Positions 54,818 through 64,000 are shown, counted from the stretch's first letter. The stretch: DNA of 64,000 bases from Chitinophagaceae bacterium (GCA_947454155.1 CANGIT010000011.1:60800-124799); one strand, 5' to 3'. Program-made: numbers and translations. Notes: generated by a model not told the origin, from the letters alone.

Positions 54818-55792
54818 ATGAACCGCGTATTGCTGCTGATAATGATGTTTTTATCAATATCGCTGACTGCTTATGAGCAGACAGACAGCATTCCTGCTAT
54901 CGACAGCACACCTACTTTCAATTACCATAAGGATTTCAAGCGATTGGTAGACAGTTCTCAGAATAACGAAAGCAGCCTTTACTATCACAAACTCATCAAG
55001 CGCTTTCTCGACAATGACTCTACCCTTACCCACTATCAGACCCTGGCCATGATGATCGGCTACACCGAAGATCCGCACTATAAGCCACTGGAAGACATGG
55101 AAAAAGAGCAGGAAATATTTGAATATAACAAGAACGGAGAATTCAAGACTGCCATCGAAAAAGCCAGGATATATTTACCCAGCCATCCACTAAGCTTATT
55201 GGTACTCCGTGAAATATCTTATGCTTATCAGCAAGTCAGTAAAGAATATGCCAACAATTTTGTGATGGATACGGCCATCATTTGCCAGGACAGCGGCAAA
55301 TACTTCATGGACCTGAATGACAAAATAATGGAAGCTATGATATTTAGTGGCAAAGGCAAAAAGCCTGAAGACCCGATTTTCTCTATGGGCCTTGCCGACG
55401 GCGAATACTTCATTCCTAATGTGGGTTACCGGATTGAAAGTGATGGCGTAAAAGAAAGCAAAGACACGGAATGGAACAAAGACGGTGATTTCCTCGAAGT
55501 GATTACCGCTATGGTGGACAATGTCACCGCAAAAAAATTCTACTTCGTCATCCAGCATGCCAAACAAAAGATTGATGATGACGCGGCAGAAGCACAGGCC
55601 GAGAAAAATGCGAAAAAGAAAAAGAAAGACGTAAAAAAAGCAGCGCCAGAAAAGAAAAGCAAAAAATCTTCTACAGATCAAAAAAACAAACAGGCTAGCG
55701 TAACTGATCCTGTCAATGCACCAGTTAATGATTCAATCCCGGCCTCCATCCGTCCTATTATTGATACTATTCCGGCTGCATTGAAACCCTAA
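54818..55792 (+). CDS. DUF4919 family secreted protein
   Basis: 324 residues from the ATG at 54818. Signal peptide MNRVLLLIMMFLSISLTAYE (cleavage near 18-20). The DUF4919 domain (about 25-245) includes YQTLAMMIGYTEDPHYKPLE and DLNDKIMEAMIFSGKGKKPE. The C-terminal 70 residues are an unusual Lys/Ala/Asp-rich tail (about 255-300, runs of lysine) and then a Pro/Ser-rich end. Probably periplasmic; function unknown. Divergent from fusA. Confidence 0.78.
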   Translation: MNRVLLLIMMFLSISLTAYEQTDSIPAIDSTPTFNYHKDFKRLVDSSQNNESSLYYHKLIKRFLDNDSTLTHYQTLAMMIGYTEDPHYKPLEDMEKEQEIFEYNKNGEFKTAIEKARIYLPSHPLSLLVLREISYAYQQVSKEYANNFVMDTAIICQDSGKYFMDLNDKIMEAMIFSGKGKKPEDPIFSMGLADGEYFIPNVGYRIESDGVKESKDTEWNKDGDFLEVITAMVDNVTAKKFYFVIQHAKQKIDDDAAEAQAEKNAKKKKKDVKKAAPEKKSKKSSTDQKNKQASVTDPVNAPVNDSIPASIRPIIDTIPAALKP

Positions 55793-55798
55793 TCAAAC

Positions 55799-56599
55799 CT
55801 ACCATTCAATAAAATAAATGATCTTCCAAGGACCTTTTATACCGTAGGTTACATTCATGTTTTCCACTGATTTTGGTTGGCTGATTTTTATTTGTATCTG
55901 ACCCTCCAGATTCAGCAGATCAATCTCTTGAAAAGGCTCATCGTACAACTTCACATCACCGATTTTTTTTGTGTTGATCCAGCATTCATGATTCGTTTTT
56001 TCACTGTAAGTCAGCATCAAAGAGTTACCTATGCCATCACGATTTTCATCAAACCATTCGTAATGCCTGAATACCGGATAAGTATCTGCCGGATAAGCCG
56101 TATTTACATATGAAGTGGTAAGATCCAAAGTTATTTTCAACGGTCGCTTTCCTCTTTTGTTGGGAATACTAATCAGTCCATCTTTTACCTCCTTTTCATT
56201 CACCACTCCCTCTTCATGATCGCGCGACAAATCGGTAGGCGTTCTTACATGTAGCAAAACTGACGAGGGGCCTGATGAATCGGTAGACAAGTCGAGAAAA
56301 TATTCACCCTCCGACCATATCACAGCATCAACAGATCCTACAACTTTTGTACCGCTTCCTAACAGAAAATTGGTAACCGGATTTGCATTTCCACGCTTGC
56401 TCAAGTGTTTTTCTACAAATACCGGCGTGGAAGATTTATCCCCCGAACGAATGGCAGCCCAGATGGTATCATGTTTCTCAAGCAGAAAATCAGCAAGCGT
56501 TCCATAATCATCCCCATGTATCATTATTCCTTGCCCATAAATGGATAGCCTGAGAAACAGGATAAAAAATAACAGCACACTGAATTTCAATTTCGTCAT
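55799..56599 (-). CDS. Secreted protein of unknown family
   Basis: 266 residues from the ATG at 56599; the ATG at 56680 would put 27 residues before the signal peptide. Signal MTKLKFSVLLFFILFLRLSI then YGQ. The mature protein is mixed and beta-rich (SVLLHVRTPTDLSRDHEEG, LKITLDLTTSYVNTAYPADT), with an Asp-rich loop DENRDGIGNS that could bind calcium. It ends in WKIIYFIEW. I recognise no family. It converges on the DUF4919 gene with a 6-bp gap. Confidence 0.7.
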   Translation of the reverse strand: MTKLKFSVLLFFILFLRLSIYGQGIMIHGDDYGTLADFLLEKHDTIWAAIRSGDKSSTPVFVEKHLSKRGNANPVTNFLLGSGTKVVGSVDAVIWSEGEYFLDLSTDSSGPSSVLLHVRTPTDLSRDHEEGVVNEKEVKDGLISIPNKRGKRPLKITLDLTTSYVNTAYPADTYPVFRHYEWFDENRDGIGNSLMLTYSEKTNHECWINTKKIGDVKLYDEPFQEIDLLNLEGQIQIKISQPKSVENMNVTYGIKGPWKIIYFIEW

Positions 56600-56713
56600 A
56601 GCGCAAATATGCGAAAAAATACGATTTGAGGTCGTAGCAATATGTTCTGCGTTTATCCATCTTTTTTGGTATTTTAGCACAACACATTTTTCGGCGACAT
56701 CAAATTTATTGGC

Positions 56714-57118
56714 ATGATAAATAAAAAGACCTGTCTATTTTTCTGCATTTTTTTACTCACGTTTAATTTTCTGTTTTCGCAATCAACGCAAAAAGCAAAA
56801 ACAAATATTTACAGTACCACTTCGTTGAAACCCACTTCATTTTCCAATGAATATTTCATTTACATCGAAGGTGTGAATTCAAGAGAAGCGGTTTTAACAC
56901 TTGAATCATTGATTCAAAAGAAAGCCGGAGTGGTGTATTTCATGGCCGAACGCTATCCCGTAAGATGTTTTGTTTTACGGAGCAGTCATGAAATTAAAAG
57001 CACCCTGTTTGCAAGTTGGTTGCCCTCTTCTTTCAAATTACTTAGCTATGGAACCGGAAGCGCCGGAAAAGAAGACGCCTATATCCTTTTTAAAAAGAAC
57101 CGTAAATCAATTCATTAA
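56714..57118 (+). CDS. Small secreted protein coupled to the T9SS adhesin
   Basis: 134 residues with signal peptide (about 1-22, NFLFS-Q). The mature part has an alternating pattern (FIYIEGVNSREAVLTLESL, then VVYFMAERYPVRCFVLRS and a final helix) that suggests a beta-alpha-beta-beta-alpha ferredoxin-like fold, without the CxxC of metal-binding HMA domains. The stop overlaps the next start (TAATG), so it should be translated together with the 1270-residue adhesin. No family recognised. Confidence 0.75.
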   Translation: MINKKTCLFFCIFLLTFNFLFSQSTQKAKTNIYSTTSLKPTSFSNEYFIYIEGVNSREAVLTLESLIQKKAGVVYFMAERYPVRCFVLRSSHEIKSTLFASWLPSSFKLLSYGTGSAGKEDAYILFKKNRKSIH

Positions 57119-60100
57119 TGATCAAGCATTCCGTTTGGTTCGGTATTTATTTTTTCTTACTGACCATTACAGCCACACAAGCCCAAACATTCAACGGAAC
57201 AGGCGGCGCTATTCCTGATGATGGCACTGCACCTACATGCTTTCCAATTACTGTAAGCGGGGTTGGTCCTATCAACACGACTTATGGCTTAGCCAGCGTG
57301 TGCTTAGATATCACACACACCTGGGATTCCGACCTGGAGATTACGCTTGTAGCGCCTGATGGCACCAGCATACCGCTGTCTATTCAGCAAGGCGGATCAG
57401 GCGACAATTTCACTGGCACCTGTTTTACCGGCACTTCAACTACTTCTATCACCAACGGCACATCACCCTTCACGGGTGAATACCTTCCGGAAACTCCGCT
57501 GGGAATTGCCAATAACGGGCAAAATGCCAACGGCACCTGGACACTTTGCATACAGGATATTTTCGCAGGGTTTGATGGCACACTCAACAGTTGGAGTATC
57601 ACCTTCAACAACACACCTGCTCCTCCTCCTCCTGTACAACCCCCCTGCTCGGGCAATGCCCCCGCAGGTGATGATTGCACAAACGCCACTCCGGTTTGTA
57701 ATTTCAACGGATATTGCGGCAATACTTCTTCAACATATGCTGTAGATACCTGGACACAACTGACATCCGCTTTCTGCGGCTCCATTGATAACAACTCTTT
57801 TATCACTTTTGTGGCCTCCGCCACTACCGCATCTTTCAATGTATGGGTGAGCAATAGTCAGGATGGATTCGGCATTCAAATGATGTTTTACGAAGGTGGA
57901 TGCGGATCCGGTGCTGTTACCGCACATGGCTGTTACAACCAAATGCAACCAAGTTCTTACCCGTTAGTAGTAGAAGCTACCGGGCTCACCATTGGCAATA
58001 CATATTATCTGATGTTTGACGGCTATGCTGGTGATGTATGCGATTATTCGCTGGCTCCATTGTCTGGTGTAAACATTCTCGACATTGCCACCAACTTCGC
58101 CAATGCCACCATATGTGTTGGCCAGTCTATTTCTCTTACCGCATCAGGAGGTAATGGCACGTATACATGGACAGGTCCGGCTTTGAACACTACAAACGGC
58201 AATGTAGTGATTGCCACCCCTACAGTAACTTCCACGTATACAGTAACCTCTTCCGCTAACAGTGGCGATTGTCCGCTAACCAAGGACATCACCGTCAACG
58301 TAACCAACTCACCCGATCCTCCCACCGTAAGCACCCCACTGAATCTTTGTCAAAATACATCTGCAACACCACTTACCGCAAACGGCACCGACTTATTGTG
58401 GTATACAACTGCAACAGGAGGAACCGGAAGTACAATGGCTCCAACACCCAACACAGCCATAATTGGCACTACTACTTATTACGTCAGTCAGAACCTTCCT
58501 TGTGGTGAAAGTCCCAGGGTTCCCATTGTTGTAAATATAGCTGCCGGTACTCCAGCACCGGTCGTGAGCAGCCCTATAGTATATTGTCAGAATGCTACCG
58601 CAGCGCCATTGATTGCCTCCGGAAATGCATTATTGTGGTACACTTTGGCAACAGGTGGAACTGGAAATGCCAATGCACCAACTCCTGTTACTACAACTGT
58701 CGGCACATTTACTTATTATGTTTCTCAAGCCAGCAGTTGTGGAGAAAGTCCCAGAGCTGCCATAGTGGTAAATATCAACGCCGCACCTTCGGCGCCATTA
58801 GTTGCTACGCCCGTATCACTCTGCCTAAATTCCATAGCCGCTCCACTTACAGCCACCGGCAGCGGACTCCTTTGGTATACAGGGGCTACAGGCGGAACCG
58901 GTAGTTCCTCATCACCAACACCATCAACATCTGTTTCGGGAAATACTAATTATTATGTGAGCCAAACAGTCAATGGTTGTGAAAGCCCCAGAGCTGTCAT
59001 AACTGTTACAGTACTCACGGCCACAACACCTCCGGTGATTACTTCACCCGTGGTGTATTGTCAAGGCGCTACAGCTACTGCATTAACAGCAACAGGGCCT
59101 GGTTTGTTGTGGTACACATTACCAACAGGCGGTACAGGAAGCAGTACTGCCATCACACCATCTACAACCACTCCGGGCAATGTAGTTTATTTTGTCAGCC
59201 AATCTACCAACTGCGGTGAAAGTCCCAGAGCGGCCATCACAGTCATTGTGAATCCGATTCCGGCTCCTCCATCTGTTGGTACGCCACCATCCTATTGCGC
59301 AGGTGTGACGGCTTCACCACTAACCGCAACCGGTAGTAGCTTGCTTTGGTATACCACTGCTTCTGGCGGAACAGGACAAAGTACATTAACGCCTTCTACA
59401 GCCACTGTTGGCACCACTACCTATTATGTGAGTCAAACATTACTGGCCTGTGAAAGTCCACGCGCTTCTTTGAGTGTAACCATAACAGGACTGCCGCCAG
59501 CACCTGCTGTGGCCAATGACACCGTTGTATATTGCCAGCAAAGCACTGCACAACCATTATCGGCTACAGGCACCGCATTGCAATGGTATTTAGTGCCTAC
59601 AGGTGGAACCGCCTTGCCCGGAACACCCACTCCTTCTACTGCTCATGCAGGCATCACCGTTTATTATGTAACACAAACACTAAGCTGCGGCGAAAGTCCT
59701 TCCAGCCCGACTGTCGTTGTTGTTGATACTACTCCGGTTGCACCTGCCATCGTTTCTCCGGTTGTCTATTGTCAGGGAATTGCGCCTTCTGTACTTTCCG
59801 CCAATGGCAGCAATTTACTTTGGTACACCAGCGCCACAGGCGGAAGCGGCAGCAACATGGCGCCTACTCCAACTACTTCCACTACAGGTAACACATTGTT
59901 TTATGTAAGTTCCACCATTGGAGCATGTGAAGGGCCGAGAGCATCAATTACTGTCACAGTCAATCCAACACCAGGCGTTCCATTGGCCAATACGCCAATC
60001 ACTTATTGCCAAGGCAATTCAACAACAGCACTTGTAGCCACTGGTTCAAACATTCTTTGGTACAACACTTCTAGCGGAGGTACGGGGACAGGAATTGCAC

Positions 60101-60930
60101 CTATACCTGCAACCGTAAATTCAGGTACTACAACATATTACGCCAGCCAGACACTGGGGGTGTGCGAAGGGCCAAGAACCGCAGTGGATGTTGTGGTATT
60201 GACCACGCCGAACCTTGGTCCCAATCTTTATGATACGATATGCTTTGCAGACACCTACGACCTTTCAACATTATTCAACACTGCAGGACTCAATATCAAC
60301 TGGATATACAATGGCGTCCCGGTGAACAATATCAATGCGGTGAATCAAACAGGTATTTACCAGATAGATGCCACCAACACCAATGGTTGCTCAGATACCG
60401 CACTTTTCTATTTTACCAAATTGCCTCCAGTGATTGCATTCGCAGGCCATGACACCATCGCAGCCAGAGGTGTGCCGCAGCAACTCTCGGCTACAGGCGG
60501 TGTAAGATATTTATGGACGCCTGCAGCACCTTTGAACTTTGCAACAATCCAGCAACCAGCAGCTACTTTGTACGACGACCAGCAGTTCATCGTTACTGTT
60601 TATAATGAAATTGGCTGTGCCGGATTTGATACCGTGTTTATAAAAGTATATGAAAGACCCGCAGACCACTATTACGTACCTAATGCGTTTACACCTGATG
60701 GCGATGGCATGAATGACATTTTCAGGCCGGTACCAGTTGGCGTAGCCAATACAGAGTGGTTCAAGGTTTTCAACCGTAATGGCCAATTGTTATTCACCAC
60801 CAACAAATGGTTATATGGATGGGATGGTACTTTCAACGGAAAGAAACAGCCTGCAGGCACCTACGTGTGGATGATAAAAGAGCTGGGGCAATCAACCCTA
60901 CTCAAAGGCAATGTGGTCTTAATCAGATAG
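57118..60930 (+). CDS. Giant surface protein with P-domain, Ig-like repeats and CHU_C (T9SS type B) domain
   Basis: 1270 residues. Signal peptide about 1-22 (ITATQA-Q); proprotein-convertase P-domain about 25-165 (HTWDSDLEITLVAPDGTS, NGTWTLCIQDIFAGFDGTL); a Cys-rich domain about 180-320; an Ig-like domain about 325-395. Then come eight tandem Ig-like repeats of 78-80 residues (403-1034), each with YCQ near the start, LLWYT.ATGGTG in the middle and CGESPRA near the end. PKD/Ig-like domains follow, and a C-terminal gliding-motility CHU_C domain (about 1180-1270, YVPNAFTPDGDGMNDIF, GTYVWMIKE). Predicted to be exported by T9SS and displayed as an adhesin. No PorP/SprF gene is adjacent. Confidence 0.9.
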   Translation: MIKHSVWFGIYFFLLTITATQAQTFNGTGGAIPDDGTAPTCFPITVSGVGPINTTYGLASVCLDITHTWDSDLEITLVAPDGTSIPLSIQQGGSGDNFTGTCFTGTSTTSITNGTSPFTGEYLPETPLGIANNGQNANGTWTLCIQDIFAGFDGTLNSWSITFNNTPAPPPPVQPPCSGNAPAGDDCTNATPVCNFNGYCGNTSSTYAVDTWTQLTSAFCGSIDNNSFITFVASATTASFNVWVSNSQDGFGIQMMFYEGGCGSGAVTAHGCYNQMQPSSYPLVVEATGLTIGNTYYLMFDGYAGDVCDYSLAPLSGVNILDIATNFANATICVGQSISLTASGGNGTYTWTGPALNTTNGNVVIATPTVTSTYTVTSSANSGDCPLTKDITVNVTNSPDPPTVSTPLNLCQNTSATPLTANGTDLLWYTTATGGTGSTMAPTPNTAIIGTTTYYVSQNLPCGESPRVPIVVNIAAGTPAPVVSSPIVYCQNATAAPLIASGNALLWYTLATGGTGNANAPTPVTTTVGTFTYYVSQASSCGESPRAAIVVNINAAPSAPLVATPVSLCLNSIAAPLTATGSGLLWYTGATGGTGSSSSPTPSTSVSGNTNYYVSQTVNGCESPRAVITVTVLTATTPPVITSPVVYCQGATATALTATGPGLLWYTLPTGGTGSSTAITPSTTTPGNVVYFVSQSTNCGESPRAAITVIVNPIPAPPSVGTPPSYCAGVTASPLTATGSSLLWYTTASGGTGQSTLTPSTATVGTTTYYVSQTLLACESPRASLSVTITGLPPAPAVANDTVVYCQQSTAQPLSATGTALQWYLVPTGGTALPGTPTPSTAHAGITVYYVTQTLSCGESPSSPTVVVVDTTPVAPAIVSPVVYCQGIAPSVLSANGSNLLWYTSATGGSGSNMAPTPTTSTTGNTLFYVSSTIGACEGPRASITVTVNPTPGVPLANTPITYCQGNSTTALVATGSNILWYNTSSGGTGTGIAPIPATVNSGTTTYYASQTLGVCEGPRTAVDVVVLTTPNLGPNLYDTICFADTYDLSTLFNTAGLNINWIYNGVPVNNINAVNQTGIYQIDATNTNGCSDTALFYFTKLPPVIAFAGHDTIAARGVPQQLSATGGVRYLWTPAAPLNFATIQQPAATLYDDQQFIVTVYNEIGCAGFDTVFIKVYERPADHYYVPNAFTPDGDGMNDIFRPVPVGVANTEWFKVFNRNGQLLFTTNKWLYGWDGTFNGKKQPAGTYVWMIKELGQSTLLKGNVVLIR
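58324..60219 (+). repeat. Eight 237-bp (about 79-residue) Ig-like coding repeats
   Basis: Repeat starts at 58324, 58561, 58798, 59035, 59272, 59506, 59746 and 59983. Lengths are 79, 79, 79, 79, 78, 80, 79 and 79 codons. Each encodes two cysteines, near the start and near the end. Confidence 0.9.
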
Positions 60931-60932
60931 CA

Positions 60933-63128
60933 TCAGTCAATTCGTTTGATGAAACTGAAATAAAAAACTCTTCCATCGGCGGGCAATGCCCCAGGGCCGG
61001 GCAAGCCTCCAGTTCTTCGGGTGAAATATTTTCTGTCATTAAGGTTGTTGCATCCAAATTGGATTCTAAGTCCACTGTTGAAAGCATAGCCGAAATTCAA
61101 ATCCATTATGGCATAAGAAGGGATTAAGCCCGTTTGGGCATTGGTGGATGGCAATCGGGTGTTTAATGCATCACTAAAGCTGTGATCTGTATAACTAAAT
61201 TGAAATCCTGCAAAGCACTTATTTACGGCAATTTGCCCACCACTTCTCAAGATATGTTTAGGCGCGTTTTCAACACAGTTTTTACTTAACAAAGAATCTT
61301 TTAAGTCTTTAGCATACCTGGAATCATTAAACGCATATGATGCAAACAAATTCAAGTCGATAAAAAGGCTGTGCCAGGCATATTTTTTCTTCCATTCTAT
61401 ATAAGCCTCTACACCTACACTGTAACTGTCTCCTATATTGGTCAACAACCTGTATAGGATACTATCTTTTTGCTTTATCAGTGTACCTGTTTTATTGGCA
61501 TATCTCAAATAATACATACTGAAATCATAAGAAAAATTATTATCCCATTTACTTCTGTAACCCAAATCGATCACGTAACCTTTTGAATCCTTCAACTCGG
61601 AATCAATCTCGTCATTTCCGGGTGGCGATTGCAAATTTGAAAACAGCAGAGGACGATAGCATTGCGTTGCACTGCCATATATTTCATGTGATTTTGTGAA
61701 ATGGTACTCCAAGCCCGCTCCAAATAAAACAAACAATCTGCTTTTCTTCAAAGGCAAAAGCATAACCGGGTTTCCCAACACGAAGCCATTCCTGCCTGAT
61801 GCACTGCCTTTAATAGCTTCTATCCTCGAACCCATCGTAACTAAAAGTTTATTATTGATTCTAATCAAATTCTCAGAAAAAAAAGCAAAGTTTGATGATT
61901 GAAAAGCAATATCCTTATTATAGTCGCCAATAACACGAATATCGTAATTACTGACACTTGTCCCTTTTCCATCGGCAAGCCTGTGCGTATTGCCATTGAA
62001 ATATCTTATTCCAAAAGTGATTACATTTTTCTTCTCCTTTTTACCAAATTCTTTTTTTACTCTGCTTTCCATTTGCAAATTATTATAGCGGTCTCTTTGC
62101 AAAAGTCTGTTTGCAAATTGTGTCAACGAGGGTACGATTGTGTCTGAAACACTAATAGAGTGATTGTACAAAATACTATTGCGTTGACTGAAGATGGTTG
62201 AAATTTTGGTTTCCCACAACAATGAACTATCTGCCTGGTATAATAGTGTTAATCCGGGCACAAGCCAATTGATGCCCATCCAATTTCTGGCCCTGAGACT
62301 AAGTTGAGGATGCTCATAAACATCTTCGTCTTTAAGACCACCCGGCTGTTGACTGATCAAATCAAAATAGGTAATTTCTGGTCTGATCATCCATTTTGAA
62401 TTTATGTAGTAATCAAAAGTGGCATAAAAAGTATTGTTTTTAAAGCGAGAATTCTCTCGCCATCCTTCACCGCCCTTATGGTTAAAAAAAGCATATCCTC
62501 CATATTTCTTTTCTTTAAACCCCATGCCAGTGAAAGAACTGATGATATTAGAGGAAAGATAACTTTGCTCTGTTTCAACATCTATTTTTTTCGTAAAGTC
62601 TGCTGCTGTCTTCAATTTATAATTGATCATACCTCCGAATTGTGGTCCATATTGCAATGCATCGGTTCCTCTAGTAATTTCCATTTCCAGCACAGCCGTG
62701 GCGGGTGGATTGTAATAAGCCTCGGGATATCCATATGGATCAGCCGCAATGTCAAATCCATTTTGCCTCACATTGAATTCCCAGCATCTGTTGGGGCTCA
62801 ATCCCCTATTGGCTATGCCCGGCTGTACACCTCCAGCATCGCTCTCCCATAAGTGAATGCCTGGAACTCTTGACAAGAGTTCTCTCATATTATTGGACGA
62901 ACGGTTGGCACTTGATTGTTGAAAATTTACGAGTGCTGTTTTTTTTGCAGCATGAATCCTGGTACCTTTTACTTCAGGCAGAAATGTCATTACCCGCTCA
63001 CCTGCAGTAAATACAAGAACATATGGCAACATTTGATTTTGTTTAACTGTATCCTTCAATGAATGCTGTGCAAACAAGATATTATTTACCATCAATGCGC
63101 AAAACAGTAATTTTATTCCCTTCATCAT
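60933..63128 (-). CDS. TonB-dependent receptor, siderophore/metal type
   Basis: 731 residues (a second ATG at 63125 is equally possible). Signal peptide about 1-20 (NNILFA-Q). A classical plug follows: MRELLSRVPGIHLWESDAGG, QPGIANRGLSPNRCWEFNVR, EMEITRGTDALQYGPQFGG. A 22-strand barrel ends in RVFYFSFIKRID. The plug resembles FecA-like ferric-citrate/siderophore receptors more than SusC. Substrate unproven. It converges on the adhesin gene with a 2-bp gap and lies between rpsG and fusA. Confidence 0.9.
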   Translation of the reverse strand: MMKGIKLLFCALMVNNILFAQHSLKDTVKQNQMLPYVLVFTAGERVMTFLPEVKGTRIHAAKKTALVNFQQSSANRSSNNMRELLSRVPGIHLWESDAGGVQPGIANRGLSPNRCWEFNVRQNGFDIAADPYGYPEAYYNPPATAVLEMEITRGTDALQYGPQFGGMINYKLKTAADFTKKIDVETEQSYLSSNIISSFTGMGFKEKKYGGYAFFNHKGGEGWRENSRFKNNTFYATFDYYINSKWMIRPEITYFDLISQQPGGLKDEDVYEHPQLSLRARNWMGINWLVPGLTLLYQADSSLLWETKISTIFSQRNSILYNHSISVSDTIVPSLTQFANRLLQRDRYNNLQMESRVKKEFGKKEKKNVITFGIRYFNGNTHRLADGKGTSVSNYDIRVIGDYNKDIAFQSSNFAFFSENLIRINNKLLVTMGSRIEAIKGSASGRNGFVLGNPVMLLPLKKSRLFVLFGAGLEYHFTKSHEIYGSATQCYRPLLFSNLQSPPGNDEIDSELKDSKGYVIDLGYRSKWDNNFSYDFSMYYLRYANKTGTLIKQKDSILYRLLTNIGDSYSVGVEAYIEWKKKYAWHSLFIDLNLFASYAFNDSRYAKDLKDSLLSKNCVENAPKHILRSGGQIAVNKCFAGFQFSYTDHSFSDALNTRLPSTNAQTGLIPSYAIMDLNFGYAFNSGLRIQFGCNNLNDRKYFTRRTGGLPGPGALPADGRVFYFSFIKRID

Positions 63129-63213
63129 TATTTATGATTGAGGTGCAAAAAAACATTTAAGCCAACATCATCATTTACGAAATACGTAACACCGATTTCC
63201 GATTTGAGAAAAT

Positions 63214-63242
63214 AAAAAAGCCACTCAGTAGAGTGGCTTTTG
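63214..63242 (-). terminator. Terminator of rpsL-rpsG
   Basis: AAAGCCACTC/GAGTGGCTTT with an AGTA loop followed on the minus strand by a T run, 28 bp after the rpsG stop. It ends the operon before the TonB receptor gene. Confidence 0.9.
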
Positions 63243-63269
63243 AAATATAAGCAGTTAGAAAAAGTAAAA

Positions 63270-63737
63270 TTATACTTTGAAGTGAGCGAACGCCTTATTG
63301 GCTTCGGCCATACGATGCGTGTCTTCTTTCTTTTTGAAAGCGGCACCTTCACCTTTGCTTGCAGCAACGATTTCGTTGGCTAATTTGTCTGCCATGCTAC
63401 GACCATTTCTTTCGCGGCTATAACGAATCATCCATTTGATGCTAAGAGAAATTTTTCTGTCGGGACGAACCTCAGAAGGTATCTGGAATGTAGCACCACC
63501 AATACGACGACTGCGAACTTCTACAGCAGGAGTAATATTTGCCAAAGCTTTTTTCCAAACTTCATAACCATCTTCTCCTGTGAATTTGGCTACTTTTTCA
63601 AGTGAATCGTAGAAAATGATAAAAGCTCCGCTTTTCTTTCCTTGCCACATCAGATTGTTGACAAAACGGGTAACCAGTTTGTCGTTGAATTTAGGATCTG
63701 GAGCTAAGGGAATCTTTTTAGGTTGTGATTTACGCAT
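63270..63737 (-). CDS. rpsG: 30S ribosomal protein S7
   Basis: 155 residues, primary binder of the 16S 3' domain. It starts [20 protein letters not shown] and contains [40 protein letters not shown] and [20 protein letters not shown]. It follows rpsL by 43 bp. Confidence 0.98.
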   Translation of the reverse strand: MRKSQPKKIPLAPDPKFNDKLVTRFVNNLMWQGKKSGAFIIFYDSLEKVAKFTGEDGYEVWKKALANITPAVEVRSRRIGGATFQIPSEVRPDRKISLSIKWMIRYSRERNGRSMADKLANEIVAASKGEGAAFKKKEDTHRMAEANKAFAHFKV

Positions 63738-63780
63738 TGTTCAAATTTTTGTCAGTATGTTGACTTAATTGATGTTGAAA

Positions 63781-64000
63781 TTATTTCTTTGCTTTTTTGG
63801 TACCGTATTTACTGCGGCTCTGCTTACGGTCTTTTACACCGGCAGTATCCAGACTACCACGTACGATATGATAACGTACACCTGGTAAATCTTTTACCCT
63901 TCCGCCGCGGATCAGTACGATAGAGTGCTCTTGCAGATTGTGTCCTTCACCTGGAATGTAGGCGATCACCTCCACTTTATTTGTAAGACGAACTTTGGCT
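63781..64000 (-). CDS. rpsL: 30S ribosomal protein S12, N-terminus beyond window edge
   Basis: The last 73 residues of S12: [20 protein letters not shown], then [35 protein letters not shown] and a basic tail ending GTKKAKK. The frame stays open to base 64000, so the gene is 5'-truncated by the window. The streptomycin-related N-terminal loop is not visible. Confidence 0.97.
   Translation of the reverse strand, partial: AKVRLTNKVEVIAYIPGEGHNLQEHSIVLIRGGRVKDLPGVRYHIVRGSLDTAGVKDRKQSRSKYGTKKAKK

Noticed and set aside
57118..60930. Subtilisin-like protease suggested by the P-domain
   Set aside because: No peptidase S8 catalytic domain is present; the P-domain stands alone before the Ig-like repeats.

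Overview
The window looks like a chromosome segment of a Bacteroidota bacterium, most likely of the Chitinophagaceae/Chitinophagia type (the family is inference). Evidence: three large surface proteins with type IX secretion (T9SS) C-terminal signals (5869-8238, 39704-43105, 57118-60930); a PorD/DUF4835 gene; DUF4954, DUF4296, DUF4919 and DUF5689 proteins; two TonB-dependent receptors; cysteine-poor S4 and L36; and promoters of the Bacteroidota form TTTG-N19..23-TAnnTTTG. No tRNA, rRNA, CRISPR, insertion sequence, integrase or phage gene was found. Coding density is high and many neighbours overlap by 1-30 bp.

Layout. 1-10.6 kb: 3' part of aconitase, a repeat-rich spacer, a small SET-domain protein, MgtE, GlmS, a lamin-tail-domain surface protein and a DUF4954 beta-helix protein. 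10.6-16.1 kb (minus strand): the alpha ribosomal operon infA-rpmJ-rpsM-rpsK-rpsD-rpoA-rplQ with its own promoter and terminator, then carA and aroQ. 16.1-26 kb: a lipoprotein, an OmpA protein, tgt, a glycosyltransferase, rsmG, an M1 peptidase, rsmI, purS-pssA and an Xaa-Pro aminopeptidase. 26.2-27.8 kb: pckA. 27.8-33 kb (minus): a tightly overlapped run bamD-rpoZ-coaBC-porD-DUF4296-scoA-scoB. 33-39.6 kb: an OmpA-like outer membrane protein, a polyprenyl synthase coupled to recJ, and htpG. 39.7-48.2 kb: TonB receptor, DUF5689 lipoprotein and a 1133-residue lamin-tail surface protein on the minus strand, with an S1/P1 nuclease transcribed divergently. 48.2-52.3 kb: a PolB-like 3'-5' exonuclease, an alpha/beta hydrolase and a pair of membrane proteins. 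52.4-64 kb: fusA, orphan secreted proteins, a 1270-residue T9SS type B adhesin coupled to a small secreted protein, a second TonB receptor, then rpsG and partial rpsL.

Most genes are housekeeping: TCA cycle and gluconeogenesis (acn, pckA), ketone-body CoA transfer (scoAB), cell envelope (glmS, pssA, bamD), translation, and CoA, purine and pyrimidine biosynthesis. The more interesting material is extracellular: the candidate uptake/nuclease locus at 39.7-48.2 kb and the adhesin unit at 56.7-60.9 kb. The str operon is split (fusA is about 9 kb from rpsG, with its own promoter and a structured leader of about 170 nt). The spacers hold GATTTG-rich and ATCCAGT repeats that no gene explains.
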